A stretch of 64,000 bases of DNA from Daphnia carinata (GCF_022539665.2 NC_081334.1:682001-746000), one strand, 5' to 3'; positions 50,201 through 63,618 are shown, counted from the stretch's first letter. The notes: a model not told the origin generated them from the letters alone. Numbers and translations are program-made.

Positions 50201-50696
50201 GCTCTAATCGGGGTCCCCGTCCCGAAAAAAGCTTTCGGAGCACAATCAGGGAACCTCTTCGTCAACCAGGGCTGGGAGGGGCAAAAATCTCGTGTTGCCC
50301 CCGAACGCCCCGATGCCCTTATAAAATATGATGACTCTTACGGTTTTGGGTTGAAAATTGGGGTCAGCGTGTGAAATCACGGTTGTAACTGAATTTTTTC
50401 TCTAGATTGATTTTGGTCTTGCATAGATTAACGGGTTGTAATCGGGGTTGTATCGGCGAGTACGTTCCCCGATTAAATCCCGATTGGCTCGGGGCCGATC
50501 TCTACCAGCAGGGCAGCAGGACAGTAGTTGCATTTATTTGAAATCGTCAACTCCGTTGACTGTAAACACTCGTAATATTGCTTATGCCCATTATCACGGA
50601 AAGCCCAATAGTAAAAACCAGTCAAGGAGTTTTTTTTTATTACGTTCACGATTTTTACCGTTCTTCCTGATAGCTGAGGATCTTTTTTAAATTTCG
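47236..50696. other. Non-coding region between DHX35 and the SH3 adaptor
   Basis: AT-rich left part (47.6-48.1 kb) with weak similarity to the degenerate repeats at 42 kb. The middle has short frames without similarity. The right part (49.9-50.6 kb) is GC-richer and contains an inverted-repeat segment. DHX35 reads leftwards and the SH3 gene rightwards, so both promoters should lie here. No RNA gene was found. Confidence 0.55.
50155..50525. repeat. Possible small inverted-repeat (MITE-like) element
   Basis: A left block with GGGATCGGTCCCAATTGGC and CTAATCGGGG resembles the reverse complement of a right block CCCCGATTAAATCCCGATTG with GGGGCCGATC. The match is imperfect and I cannot see a clear target duplication. 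It lies just upstream of the SH3-adaptor start. Confidence 0.35.
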
Positions 50697-53600
50697 ATGG
50701 GTATTGGCATATTTGGAAATAATTCAACGCGATACGTTATTCTTTTAAAAACCAAACAGCTGCCTCGTATGTTTTGCTCCGTTACTGACGCGTTCGTATA
50801 CCTATCTTAATTTTCAGAAGTCCTTGTTCTTTTTAATTACGACGGCCAAGCAGATGATGAACTCACAATAAGGAAAGGAGATGTTATACTGGACGTAAAG
50901 AAGCTTGAAGGAGGCTGGTGGGAAGGATTACTTGGTTCCAAACGAGGGCTTTTCCCCGATAACTTTGTTATGGTATGTATCTTCCTAAAATTGTTAAAAC
51001 AATTATGTTTGCATTCTGAATTACATGTTCAGAAGGTAACAAAGGAAACTTCTCTTTGAAGTATCTTTTTTTATTTTATTTATTTCCCGTCAGCACAGCA
51101 TATTTCATACCTGTGTTAACATTTTGAATTCTTGTTTTTTTAAAGTGCTCTTCTTCATGTCCAGGACACAGATATGATCGCTTACAAAAGCTAAAGCTAA
51201 GCTTTGTCATGGTGTCATAATGTAACAAACAATCTTACCTCTTAGGATAAGTTGTTTATTACATCAAGTATTTAAATGTGTTTCATGCCATATATTTATC
51301 CTTATGTACTTCAATATTTCCCATATTGAAGTTAAAAATCTATTAAAATTGTTAATTCAAATAATATGGACATAAATGTGTGTTCATCCATTGCCCCACT
51401 ACTTTAGGCATGCAGACAGCCAAATTGTGTAACTATTAGTTTAGCAGTGTTGATAAGGAAAGGAATGACATTAGTGATAAGAATTGATTTAAGATAGAGG
51501 TCCTCTTTGTGTCTGTGGGTAATTTTGTTGTTGTTGAACCAGGTAGTTGCTGAGGCTGACATGAATCAAGCTTATTCTTCTGCAGCAGTTCGATCAGGTA
51601 AAATAAATCTGATTCTATTTATATATTCTTATCAATTTGGCTAACTTACCTCTCCTTTTACTGGGTTATAATAGTCCTTTAAAATGATTCTATTCCTTAG
51701 TTTCAAGCTGCTTTAGTTATTTTAATTTTTCATGTTCATAGTATCATTTTGGCAGTAACAATTTGGTATTAATGATTAATTAATTAATGTGAGTATGTTT
51801 CAATAGAGAAAGGAAGAAGGTGTCGAGCATTGTTTAGTTATGCTCCATCACATGAAGATGAATTGGAACTTCTGGTTGGGGATGAGATTCATTTTCTTGG
51901 AGAGGTTGAAGAAGGTTGGTGGAGAGGAAAGCTAAATGGAAAGGTAAAAGCAATTGTTGAAGGTGACATTTTTGTTTTGTAAACATGCATTAACTTGCCA
52001 GTTTTCCTTGTTATTAAGTCTATGCTTTGTTGTTTTTTTTTCGTATTGGAAAGATCGGGGTTTTCCCATCCAATTTTGTTGTCATAGAAGATCCGCCAAC
52101 CAGCACAACTATCCATGCTCCAAAGGGACCGACCACCAATCCCTTGACTATTTCGTCGGATATTGCTCCTGAACTACCTCCCAAGCCCCTCAGAGAAATT
52201 GCAAGAGTTTTGTTTCCATATTCCTCCATGCAGCCTGATGAACTGGAGCTTCGAGAAGGAGACTTGGTGATTATACATAGCAAAGACTGTGAAGATAAAG
52301 GGTGGTGGAAGGGAGAGGTCAACAATAAAGTAAAAACCATTATTATGTTGCGCATTAGTTTTAAAAAATTTAGTAATATATATCTTTTTGTAATACCTTT
52401 TTTAATTTTATAGATTGGTGTGTTTCCTGATAACTTTGTTGAAGTGATACCTCATAATTCTAGTAGTGGTACAATGGGGAAGTCTGTGTACCCAACGCTC
52501 AACGTTTTACCTTCAACTGGAACAGCCAAGACGCCACAAATTCGCGGGGTTCCGAAGGATGAAAGTACAGTCCCACCTCCATCCACTAATATTGATTCAG
52601 TCCCGCTTAATATATCTTCGAGTTTATCAGGAAACACTGTGGAGAATCCAAATTCTCTGAGTGATGAACAGAAATTGCAGCAAGTTGGTGAGTCTGTTAC
52701 ACCAGTTGGCTTTCTCGTTAATATAAAAGAATTTCAATTCATAATTTTCAATTCCGAGAAGCTGATATTCTAAATGCCATTACGCCAACGGAATCGCTTC
52801 CCCATATCACAGCATCCAGAGCCCGTCCAACAAAAAGTCGAAGGCCACCGTCAGCCTTATTATTTAAGGATGTTGTGAGTAAATTATATTTAATAGTTGC
52901 CAGCATAAATTTAGCTTACTTCTTCTTAAAGGAAAATGAGGATGCAAATGGAGGCCTTCCCATTCCATCAGCGATTCGTGGATTGAGTGCCCCAACAGAA
53001 GAATTGGAGCAAAGTACTCCAGGTTCACTAGTTGAGCAGCAGCAGCGCCCAATGACAAAGATGCGGAATTCGTCCATAAAACCGCCTTGGATGGAAGAGC
53101 TAAAACGAAATCAGGAAAAGAAGGAAAAAGGTTCTATTATCACCAGTACCAACAGTATTCATGAAAAACCTTCTGTTCTTCCAGTTAAACCCATAATTCC
53201 TAAATCCACCATCATTTCTACGGATGTGCCAACTAATAGTCAATCACACACGCAATCAGAAACGAATTCTGTTACGTATTCGAAAGAGCCAATCCCACAA
53301 AAAGTGGGACCGAAAAATGTTACCGCCAAATTCGAACAATTGTCTTCAGTTCCGGGGATTCCCGATGGCCCGCCTCCAAAATCGTCTGGGAATGTAACAG
53401 GGCCTGTAAATTTATCATCCTTGTTACCCGTCGAAAAAACTATTCACAAGGAACCAACTCTCCCTTCTGTGCCACCATTCCGCGAAGAAAAAAAAACTTT
53501 ACCAGAAACTGGGGCATCGGTGCTGTTTAAAGAATACCCAGAAGCCAACTCAAGTACCCTTGGAACTGGGAATGCGATGAAGCAAACTCTGCCGTCACTA

Positions 53601-53870
53601 CATCCTTCCAACGGTCCAGCAGTAAAACAACCTGTGTCTTCGCCAAACCATCATCCAGCCAACCTGAACGAAGTTGCACAGTTAAACCATTCAGATTATA
53701 TAGTTAAACAGGAGTTACACTCTCTCCTCCTTCGCGTGGCTTCCCTGGAAGCAACAGTCTTAAATCTTCAAATGGAACTTTTGCAACTAAAAAATGCACC
53801 TGTCAAAGAACATAAGTGTCGGTGCATGCAAGAAGTTACCAGCACTGAAACGTCTATGGTCCATATTTAA
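50697..53870 (+). CDS. cindr: CIN85/CD2AP-family SH3 adaptor (cindr)
   Basis: Exons 50697-50700, 50818-50972, 51543-51597, 51807-51943, 52054-52329, 52414-52687, 52762-52874, 52932-53870: 1,953 bases, 650 aa. Three SH3 domains have the family pattern: ALYDY-like [30 protein letters not shown] (residues about 3-53), [31 protein letters not shown], and [31 protein letters not shown]. Then a capping-protein interaction motif [19 protein letters not shown] (exon 7), a conserved [12 protein letters not shown], Pro-rich linkers, and a C-terminal coiled coil (from about 53700, [16 protein letters not shown]). Known: links receptor endocytosis (Cbl) and actin capping. The first coding exon supplies only ATG plus one base; it fits phase but is the weakest part of the model, and an alternative upstream start is possible. 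Confidence 0.9.
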
Positions 53871-54166
53871 AACTAAATGGCAAGTCCTATTTTAAACCTT
53901 TTACCCTTTTACTTAAAAATACGAAATGTGTATCGTAATGTAGTACTGTAAAAATTGATTGCTTGAATTCAATCATTATCTATTTTTAAGTAGACATTCC
54001 AATCTCTCAGTCAAAGTTAGTCACGTGACATTATTCAACACATTCGTACTTCTCGAGTTGACGCAAGCATATAGACTTGCCATATCCGTTTTTTTTTAAT
54101 GGCTACGTATTGGTCCACAGTCAGGGACTGTGTTACTTGTCTGCAAGTAATGGAGGCTTATTCATT

Positions 54167-54790
54167 TTACCTGGGGAAACAGGACCAGCCAATAGATCTC
54201 CATTCTTCCAAAAACGAAAGTAGTGACAACCTTGCTTGTATCCACAAAATTTCCGGTGCTGAAATTTAATTCTGAACAATTAAAAAAGTTGTGTATCGCG
54301 TTACATCGAATTTTTATGTTGTACCTTTTTCGTAACAGTTACATAACGCCACCGCAGTGATCACGTCGATGGGTCTTTGCGGAAATGCGTTAAGTATCTG
54401 TGCTATTATACGAACCTTATGCATACGAACCTGTTCAGTCTTGACATATTCCTCCTGAACAAACAGTTGAGTAGCGTACTTGCGTGCCTTCGAAATTTCT
54501 GTAGCTTGTTGTAAATATGTTGCCTCAAAATTTAAATTTCAGTAGGTTAATTCGAATAGTTAAGATTACAACAATCATTCTGTATTTAATTATAAGTAGT
54601 GCCAACAATATAAAGCCGAAATTTTTTTGTTGTGGTTTTACTCCAACACCGTATCTATAAACTATAGAAAAACTAACTTTGGTCCCGACGTACATACCGT
54701 ATAGCCTGGGTCTTTAAGCATGGAAGGTAATTCAATTGTCTCAAAAATTCCATCTTGACATTTCGTCAAATGAAGGTAAAAGAAATGCAT
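54167..54790 (-). CDS. Hypothetical small three-exon gene
   Basis: Exons 54790-54698, 54523-54325 and 54258-54167 join in frame (384 bases, 127 aa). The product begins MHFFYLHLTKCQDG, is helical in the middle (EISKARKYATQLFVQEEYVK, RIIAQILNAF) and ends SIGWSCFPR. I do not recognise it. The acceptor of exon 2 (TTTTGAG) is poor. The ATG lies only 47 bases beyond the Relish stop codon and is immediately preceded by AG, so the first block could instead be an internal or alternative Relish exon, or simply 3' UTR. Confidence 0.35.
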
Positions 54791-54836
54791 CTATTGTCTA
54801 TCAGCCATGAAGGGGCATCGCTCTTTCCTTTTTTAG

Positions 54837-57800
54837 CTATGTCGCCAAATATTTTTCAAGAACTTCCGCTGCATCTGTGAATTTCAGAAATTGCAGTTTC
54901 TCCAAAATAACTTGAGTTGATACTTCCCAAAGCTGAAATAACGAAATAAAAAGTAACAATACCTTTTACGTATTTGGCCATACGCACCAACAAGATAAAT
55001 CAAAAATAATATGGGGCAAAATCGCTTACGTCCATATTTGAAAGAAGATAAGTTGTCGGGCTAGGTTGTTTGTCCAAAACGGTCTGCATGCTTAATAAGA
55101 GATCCAGACTGTCGGCCAATTTTTCCCATTCTTTATTGGGTGAATCTAAGATGCCAGCCAGCTCGCTTATAACACGTTTGTCCAGTTCTAAACAACGAGT
55201 ACTTGATGTACGACAGGAGGCAAAAATAAAACTTCAATAATTGCAAATTAATTCCACATACCTTTCGGCAATTCTTTACTAGCCATCAAATCAATCCCTG
55301 AATCCAGTATCACGCAGTTTGCATTCCCATCTTCTGCAACTGGTTTTTCTCCTTCGCCTACAGTTTCACCTAGAGTCCCGGTAGTTAACAGTTGTTTGGA
55401 ACCTTCACGTAAAACTTTTGTTATCTAAAAAATTACGATGTGCATTAGTTTAGCAAGTTAATTTATTTGTAATGGAATTTTACCGTCAAATTGCACTGCG
55501 CCAAATCTAATGGACTTTGGCCTGTTTCGCTGCCGTCTTCCGTCACATTTTCATATTCACTTTCATCATTTTCTTCATTTTCTGATGATGTGGAAGAAGT
55601 CACGTAGTTTAAGATTGTAGGATCCGCACCTGAGTTTACCAATAACGCACAAATGTTATCAAGTTCGTCAATTACGGCCAGATGTAGAGCCGTCATTCCA
55701 TCATAGCTTTGCATATTCACGTTCACCGATGCCTGAAACAATAATACAAATTTAATATCCCGTGAAAATTTAATGACTAAACATAATTTGTCGCGAACTG
55801 CGTACATAGCTAAGCAATAAGGCCACCATCTCTTCAGACCGTTTCTTAACGGCTAAGTGTAAGGCTGATCTGCCACGCTTAGTTTCATGGCAGTTGACAT
55901 CTGCTCCTTTGGAAAGCAGTAATTCCACACCTTTAATGTTCAGTGCGTTGATTGCAATGTGTAGTGGGGTAAGACCTATTGCGGAATCGGAAACAATAAC
56001 ATTTTTAAACCGACGTCGTTTCACATATCGATTAACACTTAGTTTCGATTACCTGCGTAATTCCTCGTATTCAATTTTGACACATAAGCTAGCTTCCAGA
56101 TGGAGGTATTAAGAAGTAGTTTAAGGCAATCAAACAGGTTTTTGTCCATCGCAGCGAGATGGACGGGAGTATTTCCATTTGCATCTGCCAAACCAGGATT
56201 TGCACCACTTTGTAATAGCAAGGCCGTTGCTTCGGTTTGGTTTTTAAGAACGGCAATGTGTAAAGGCGCAAGATTCGCATTGTTTTGGGCGTTGACGAAT
56301 TCCATCTCCGTGTTATGGTAAGAGGCCGCGTGAAGTATAGTGCGTACGGCGTCAGTTTGATTATGAATAAGAGCATCATGAAGTGCGCTAAAACAATTGT
56401 TCAATTAGGCCAATAAGCTAGAAAACCTACTATTTAAATGTATTACTTATCCCCATCATCAGTCTGCATCGCCTGATTGATGGAAAACGAAAAAAAAAAA
56501 AATTTTACTTTCGTTACAGAACGTTTTCTGGAAAACTACTTACCATAAGATGTCGCATACGTGTTAGAATGTGACCCAAATCGCCCGTCATCGCGTACCA
56601 ACGTACGGCGCGAGCCATATTTATCGAATATGCAGACATTAGGTTGGATGTTGTAATTGTGGATGGGACCTGTAATAGCAAAAAAAAAAAAATTATCACC
56701 TATCGGACGTATATGCAAGATGGCAATCATGGATGTACGCTGGCATGTGCCGAATGGTTACCTTTACTGTAGGCTTTAAAGCTTCGAGGGAAGGAGACTT
56801 TCTTGCCGATATTGTCATGCGTTTCAAATGAGGGGTTAGAGTATCACTTCTTGATCCGCACGCATCCGATCCATAGTCGTCCAACTTCAGAAGTTCTGCG
56901 AGAAGGAAGTCATCAACGTGCTCAAGATTGATTTCTGGCCAGGGATAATTTTCATTTTCAAGTGGTGTCATCCCCGAATCAATCGGTATTCTTAGCAAGT
57001 CGTCATTGGTAATTCTCTGGGGCACCTGAGGTCGCCATTGTTGAGGATTTGCATGAGAATAAGGCATTGGCGCTGTTTGCATCATTGGCCATGGTTGTTC
57101 GGGTAGGGCTGTATGTAGGTGCATAGGATTATATGGCTCCGTCAGTGGCGCATTTTCGATCATGGTTGAAGAATTCCCCGTCTTTAATTAATAAGAAAAT
57201 TAGTTGTCTAGTAAACTTGATGGCAATCAAACGGGCTGTGCTTATTAAGAGCTTACCAAGTTCTGAAAGCTTTTACTTTCTTGGCCTCTGAACGTAGCCG
57301 TCAACTCTTGATTGCTGCTTTTATCCCCAGAAAGTCCTAGAAAACGAAACGGACACATCGTTAGCGTTTTCAATGAAACGGCGTTCAACTTGGTAACGTA
57401 CCATTGTTACGAAATGCGCTAGAAGTCATCGGGTTTGACAAGTCATCCTGTGGCAGTGTACGCGTTGGATTGTACTCTCTTCTGTTAGTATGGCAATCAG
57501 AGTTCACGGAAATGTCCCGACGTGGTCGCTTCATGCCTACAAAAATGAGAAGGTAAGGCGATAATTTTGTTATTTTGCTTAACATAACTGACAACGTATT
57601 AAATGCATTAAAAAAGTTTGGTAGCCTCAACGATTTCGAAAGGAAACCGATGGCTTTTTAGGTATTAGCAAAGAAGACGGACACATTTTGATGACGTATG
57701 AATTATAGGGTCTTGACTCAACAAATAGATCCCGCTTTACCATCGGTGGGATTCTCTGGGCAGTGACGGTCGAAAATTTAAAGACCTTTCGGAATAAAAT

Positions 57801-60393
57801 ACCAGAATGGCTGGCGACGGACCATTTTTATCGTTGGCATTTGGTACACACTTGGCATCACTCTCTGATAATACGTGTGAAAGGCATAACAAACGAGAAA
57901 CGAGTCAAAACAACTTTCAAGCATGATTGTAGAATCCAGGCCATAAACTCGCCAAGGGGGCTCTCACTGTTTGCATGCAGGAAAGCTTTTGTCTGCAGAG
58001 TATGCAACGCGCGACCTTCTCAAACTGTTTCGATTTCGTATCTGTCGCTGACTATGCAAAGGGCAAACCATACTTTTCCGCGCATCTAAAGTGACATCGA
58101 CTATTTCGTTTCGAATTCGCCTATACATAAATTTTGTCACGTACAAACAAAGCACTGCGGGTAACTATAGTGAAAGTCGGAAATTTGGCAGCTTTTGGAA
58201 GGAAAAGCAACCCAAAATTCATTCCCATGGAAATTTGCGCGCAAATGAGAGCGTTACCGAATGGCCTGTAGGACTGTGGCCAGGATAACGAACAACACAA
58301 GCATAAAGCATATTACTCCCAAACGGCCAAAACAAAAATAGACTATCATTAGTGGCGAATATCAAGGGTCCACTTACCAACTCTTTCGCGCGGTGTATAA
58401 GTAAACGATTTCGCTTCACTCGTAGATTGATTGCTGGGACGAAACAACTGGAACTGCACTGTTACGTCGGATTGAATATTAGGATCTTGATACGGAGGAG
58501 TCCTAAGAACAGAGAACTTACAATTAATGGGGGAATCTTCATTCATGTCAGTACGAAACATGAACTGAAATTCGCAAATACTTGCGCTGTTATCTTCTGA
58601 GTGGTTTCAAGAGGCAAACACTCTTACGAAAACGAGAAGAAACACGTTAGATGTTACATCAATAACCAAAGACAAATCACCAAGGACTTGAAAGACCAAC
58701 ACTATTCAGCGGATTTAGGCAACGAAAACTATAGCTTTTCCAACTGCGGCTTTTTATGACCAATCTCAAGACAAAGAATAGTTGCACAACATCAGCTTAT
58801 TCAACAACGTGAGCTGTCAAGGCCACAATATCACATGTGACAATTTGAACGAATTCACGTAATGGTCGATAGAATTTGCTGACATACTTGAAAGCAATCG
58901 CATATTGATGGTGAACATCTAATTCAGAAAAGTCGGCAAAAGCGCTCCAAATTTCCTGTTCGTTTTCGTCTGTTTCAAAGAAACGAATCTTGATATCCTC
59001 TACAATTAAAGAGAGGAAGATTTCTCAGCTTAAGATTTTCAATTGTCAGTTTGAATTTGTATTTACTTTTATTGACTTTCTCCACAAAGATGAATATCTC
59101 TTCTTGTCCTGTACAGCAGCTGTAGACCTTATCAATTCGTACTATCCGTAGATCTCCCGCATGAGTGCTTTCTAGGTTCGTTGACAACCGCGGAGATAGA
59201 AATGATCACTACGTTCGATTTGATACTTTAAGGAACTTACTAAGGTTGTGGATGGCCTGTGAATATTCAGGTGGGCCGATTTGCTCACGGAAACCATTTC
59301 GCTCCACGAAAGCCTCAAATTTTAGTTTAACTGAGTGGAGGTCCATTGTATTGGCTATTTTGTCTGCTTCGTCTTTTAACTAGAAAGATAAAGTTCTCTT
59401 GTTTAACGGGCGCTCCTCCAAGAAATCACAATTAGTCTAATAATTATCAACACAGTACCTGTTGGCCTTGATTACGATTAATTGGTATATTTCCCATTTC
59501 AGTTATCAAGCGCCTTTCAACTACTTCACGGACTTGCTTCTTTGCTGTGTGTATAATTGTTAGGCCCGAAAATCTAAATTAGAAAAAAAAAATACATGTT
59601 ACCACAAAAACATGACCAAAATAGGAATAATTTAACAACAGCAAAATTATAAATATACGTACGTTGCAATCCAATCATTTTTGCTGGCGGAAACAACAAT
59701 TTCTTGAAATTCTCCTTCGTTACCATTGGAGTTTCCTTCTCCTCCTAGGCGATGGACGTGTGGAACAGGTTTCGGGCTGTTGGTGACCAGTGTACAGCGA
59801 ATAATGGCTTCTCTCTCTTGACAGCCTTCAAGCTTCATAACAAAAATTGATTTTAACATGCAATGTTACATTTTTAAAACTAAATGTTTGATCTAAAAGA
59901 CACATTCATTCATCTTAGTTTTTAAGTTGACAAATAGAAAGGAATATGTTGGAAACTGCAGATAAGAACTTTTCCAAACTTAGCAAATACAGGAAACAAC
60001 GACAACCAAAACTTACTTGAACTCTAATGTACTCTTTTTTGTTCCGTTCTTTGCTTTCAGCCATAAGACATCCATGGGTTCCTGTCATTTCAGATGCATA
60101 GCGGAATCTAAATTTGCTCTGTGGTTGATTAAGTATTGATAGACAAGGGGATAGTCTTGCTTGCCTGACGGCAACAGAATTTGGCAAATTCCCAGTAACT
60201 GTAATAGTTAAGTTAGAAGTAACAAATTATTGTCAATATTTTAGAAAAGAAACTTTTTACCTAGGTAAGGATTGTTTGGTGAGGCAGACATTATGGGTGA
60301 ATTTCCACTAGAGTAGCTGTGGCTTAAGGGTGAGCTTGAGGAATGTGATGATTCAGGCGAGTATGGACTGCTATTACCAGTTGGCTGTTGCAT
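54837..60393 (-). CDS. Relish: Relish-type NF-kappaB (Rel domain, ankyrin repeats, death-like domain)
   Basis: Nineteen exons: 60393-60261, 60198-60017, 59832-59663, 59573-59459, 59379-59241, 59171-59067, 58999-58888, 58502-58378, 57536-57402, 57336-57257, 57181-56762, 56669-56544, 56472-56447, 56387-56053, 55975-55806, 55732-55484, 55424-55262, 55187-55030, 54932-54837 (3,039 bases, 1,012 aa; stop TAG). The Rel homology domain (about 60-360) starts FRFRYASEMTGTHGCL, the DNA-binding loop; the dimerisation half has LRIVRIDKVYSCCTGQEEIF. KRPRR (start of exon 9) is the nuclear signal. IDSGMTP and LEHVDD (about 500-523) lie in the linker where IKK and caspase sites are expected. Ankyrin repeats about 615-850 (APLHIAVLKNQTEATALLLQ, TPLHIAINALN, TALHLAVIDELDNICALLV); death-like domain at the end (EWEKLADSLDL). 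Known: precursor of the IMD-pathway activator, cleaved to free the Rel half. Further 5' non-coding exons probably exist. Confidence 0.95.
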
Positions 60394-60688
60394 TCTTTAA
60401 AAGCATAAATTTCGTAATTATGGATTCTAGTAAAAGGGAAACGGTAATCGCCAAAATACACGTTTATAAACAAAGTTGAAAATGATGTATAAACTAACCT
60501 TAGGAAACATGAACGACTATTTAAACAACTATCGCAAAAAGAGAATTGAGCTTTCAGTCATTTCAATATGTGTGCTCAATTCCCTAGTTTTAAACTGGGA
60601 CCTTTTACCAAATCGTACGAATTTTAGTAACAAACCAGTTTCCAACACTGGTAGTACAATCTATATCTCTCACAATGATATGACAGAA

Positions 60689-60699
60689 GGGGAAAACCC
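60689..60699. promoter_or_regulatory. kappaB-like site upstream of Relish
   Basis: GGGGAAAACCC, a palindromic-type match to Rel-protein sites, about 300 bases upstream of the Relish start codon. A similar GGGGAAAAGT half-match is near 60822. Insect Relish genes are known to be induced by their own pathway, but an 11-base match can arise by chance. Confidence 0.35.
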
Positions 60700-63596
60700 A
60701 TTTGTACAGTAAACAGTTGGCACACAACTTGAAGGAAAGTGCGCAACAAAAAGAACCTCTGACGGCATTGTCTTGACCTACAGCTTCACGTATTCCCTGA
60801 ACCTGTGAAAACACTAAACAGGGGGGAAAAGTAATTGCCCACACTAGGGTTTATATAAAAAATAATATAACAGCCATTCAAAGTCTAAATAATTTCCCAT
60901 CTACATTGTTAGTTATATGTTGAATGATATTTTTATTGTTGAAATGTTTTCGTGAAGCTTGATTTCATTGTTCTCCGCTAGGCGATTGCTCAGATATTAT
61001 ACGATAGGTTTCCGATTCCTGGTGGGTTTTTCCCTTAGGTACTGTAAAGATTTCTTCACTGTGCATTCCTAATTCCAGAAAATTTATCGGAAGATAATGG
61101 ATTTATGCTCTACGTCTCTTTGCCTTCATGCCGCTAATAGTTATAAAATAAATTCTAAACCAAAACATAATATTGCGAGCGGACATTTCTGATGCTACGC
61201 CATAATCAGGCCTAACGTTTTTTATTCCTAAGAGATTTGACACTTTGCATTTTGCATTTTTACACGTTGACCTTTTTTGGTAAGCAGGTTGATTTTATAC
61301 ACAGCAAACAAATGCTAATTTCTCGCAGTTTTGAAACGGATTGGTTTGGTTGGCCGCAATTTTTCTGGTCGCTTTTTGCTAGAGATTATTTATTAGTGAA
61401 CAAGTCTCCTTGAAAAGATTACGAAAACAGAAGCAGTACGCATCAAATGCGTTCAATTCGAGTTAGATTGTTGCTAGGCTACATTAGATGATAGCTTAGT
61501 TGGCGTGGAGTACACGTTTAGTTACTTCTTTAGGTTTCCCTATGTTATGTTACGCGTCTAAGGCGTTTCGCTCAGCCAATCTTTTAAAACTTTTGAAGGT
61601 GTAATAAGAAAATGTTGTTTTTAATCCACGCAATCCACAAATATGGTGCATTAAGTAATATAATTATGCTAGCGTGTTGCGAACGGGGCATACCCAGGGA
61701 AAACGCCAAGCAATTTATTTTGCCAATCTATTTGCAACACTATAAAAACTGTTCACCACGCCTCTGTTAGACATGAAGAGAATTTCGTTAACGTTCTCAG
61801 AATTCTAGGCAAACAACGTATAACACCACGCAATACATTTTTATCTTCATGCAAACTTTGCATACAGATTTATGTGTTTGCTTTCGGTACTGAACTTCGC
61901 TAATGAATCTGATGTCAACATTGATTCCAGGACACACGCTCGAATGCTTTATACGCGTTATAGCTAATTCATGCTTCACATGAATTCATATCTGTTTTTT
62001 TTTAGTTTTTTTTTGTATTCAGCATCAGTTTCAGTTTTTTTTTTAGAAAGACAAAGAAACGAAAAGCCCTAGGATTCTGACGAATTGTTTATCTTTAGTT
62101 GGCGTCATCGGCTAGTGCTACCTGCTGTTTGTAGAATAGTCTAGTGTAGATTGATAAGGTTAAATCAATAGATGTTTGAATTGCACAGTTATATTTGCAT
62201 AAATCTTTTTTTTTGGCTCTCTACTCTATTATGCATGTCCTTTCTAGGCTGTCTACCAACAGTTAAATGAACCAATCTGACTATTTCAATGGGCTGTCAA
62301 TGATTGGAAACTGTGCGGTCGAATTGATGGACTCGCCTGAAGTCTCTGCATTTACAAACGCCTGTCCCTTATAGATCTGCCGTTGCTGACGACGTCAAGA
62401 CTTCAAACATTTATTTTCATGTATGAATGTTCAATCAGTGGAAGCAGTAACTTGACTGAGCATCCCCTATCTTCATAGGTCTCATTCATTAGTCATCCTC
62501 TATAGGCTGGCACATCCAAAGGAGCTGTGATATTTGCGTTACGTTCATTTTTTTTTCTTCCCAGCTTCGGAGGACCCTAAAGCCTCTTATTCTCGAATCT
62601 CTAGCACGGCATCACTGGTTTCGTGCCCTTTGATGTGGCTCATTGTTCTCAAGTTGCTATATATAACGGTGCTGTACAGACGATCGATCTGGAAGGGCAG
62701 CCGAGATTATCGATCTACGGGCACAAGGAACACAAGCCTGTATGTAGACCACTTATATTCTTTTCGTTTTCGTGCCATTCATGATGTTGGAGCACGACGC
62801 TTTATTGTCCTATCGGCAAGTCATTGGCTTTCCTACTTTAGATGTATATACAGTACAGTGAATAGGAAGCGCCGTTAAAGTGGTGCTAAAGAATAGAAAG
62901 AAACCACGTTCAACCCTCTTATGGCGCAAAAGTCCAATTCACAATTTTGTGCAGCTGTTTTACACAATATGGTGCACCCATACTGTGTACTGAAACGACA
63001 ATTTAACATATAGGCATCTACATTGTTAGCAACCATGTCTCACTCGTCGTTCGTAACTTTGAAATGCTGGCTAGAAAATGAGTAGGATGAATATTGTTGA
63101 TTTTTTGAACAGATTTCGAGCTCTGCAGTGTTATCTACTATTCTTTAAACTCTCCTGTTTCCTGTTATATAATAAATGTCTTAAGTATCATTTTTTTTCT
63201 TTTTTTTTTTTGCCCGTGTTTCGCTAATCCTGTTTTCTTTCTTTTCTGTCTAACATTTTGGACGATGCGTGGGCGGAACTCGTATAGCGGCCCATGCAAC
63301 AACAACAACATATTCTAGCTTATAAATTATATACCCCAAAATACACGCAGTATATAACAAACGTGTTCAAAATACAGCAATAACAACGCCATTTTCTAGG
63401 CTTGAAATTCAAGGGCGGTTCTCGAACACCGAAAGTAATGTTCTTCTATAGGTTTTTGTAGTAGAGCGAAATGAACCGGAACCAGCCTATTGTTAGCATA
63501 ATCCCGTTTAACACCAGCGGGCGGCGAAGGATATCGATCAATGATGCGAAACAGTCTACTCGCGCTAAACAGAAAAACTTGAAGCTCATTGAGTCA

Positions 63597-63618
63597 TCTC
63601 TCTCTCTCTCTCTCTCTC
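63597..63618. repeat. CT dinucleotide microsatellite
   Basis: About ten to eleven consecutive TC/CT units near the right edge of the window, in non-coding sequence. Confidence 0.9.

Noticed and set aside
54125-54257. Frame HRKFCGYKQGCHYFRF on the minus strand
   Set aside because: It does not join in phase with the upstream block; the other frame of the same exon does.
62534-62878. 114-codon plus-strand frame near the right edge
   Set aside because: No motif, no splice partners and ordinary chance length in this composition.
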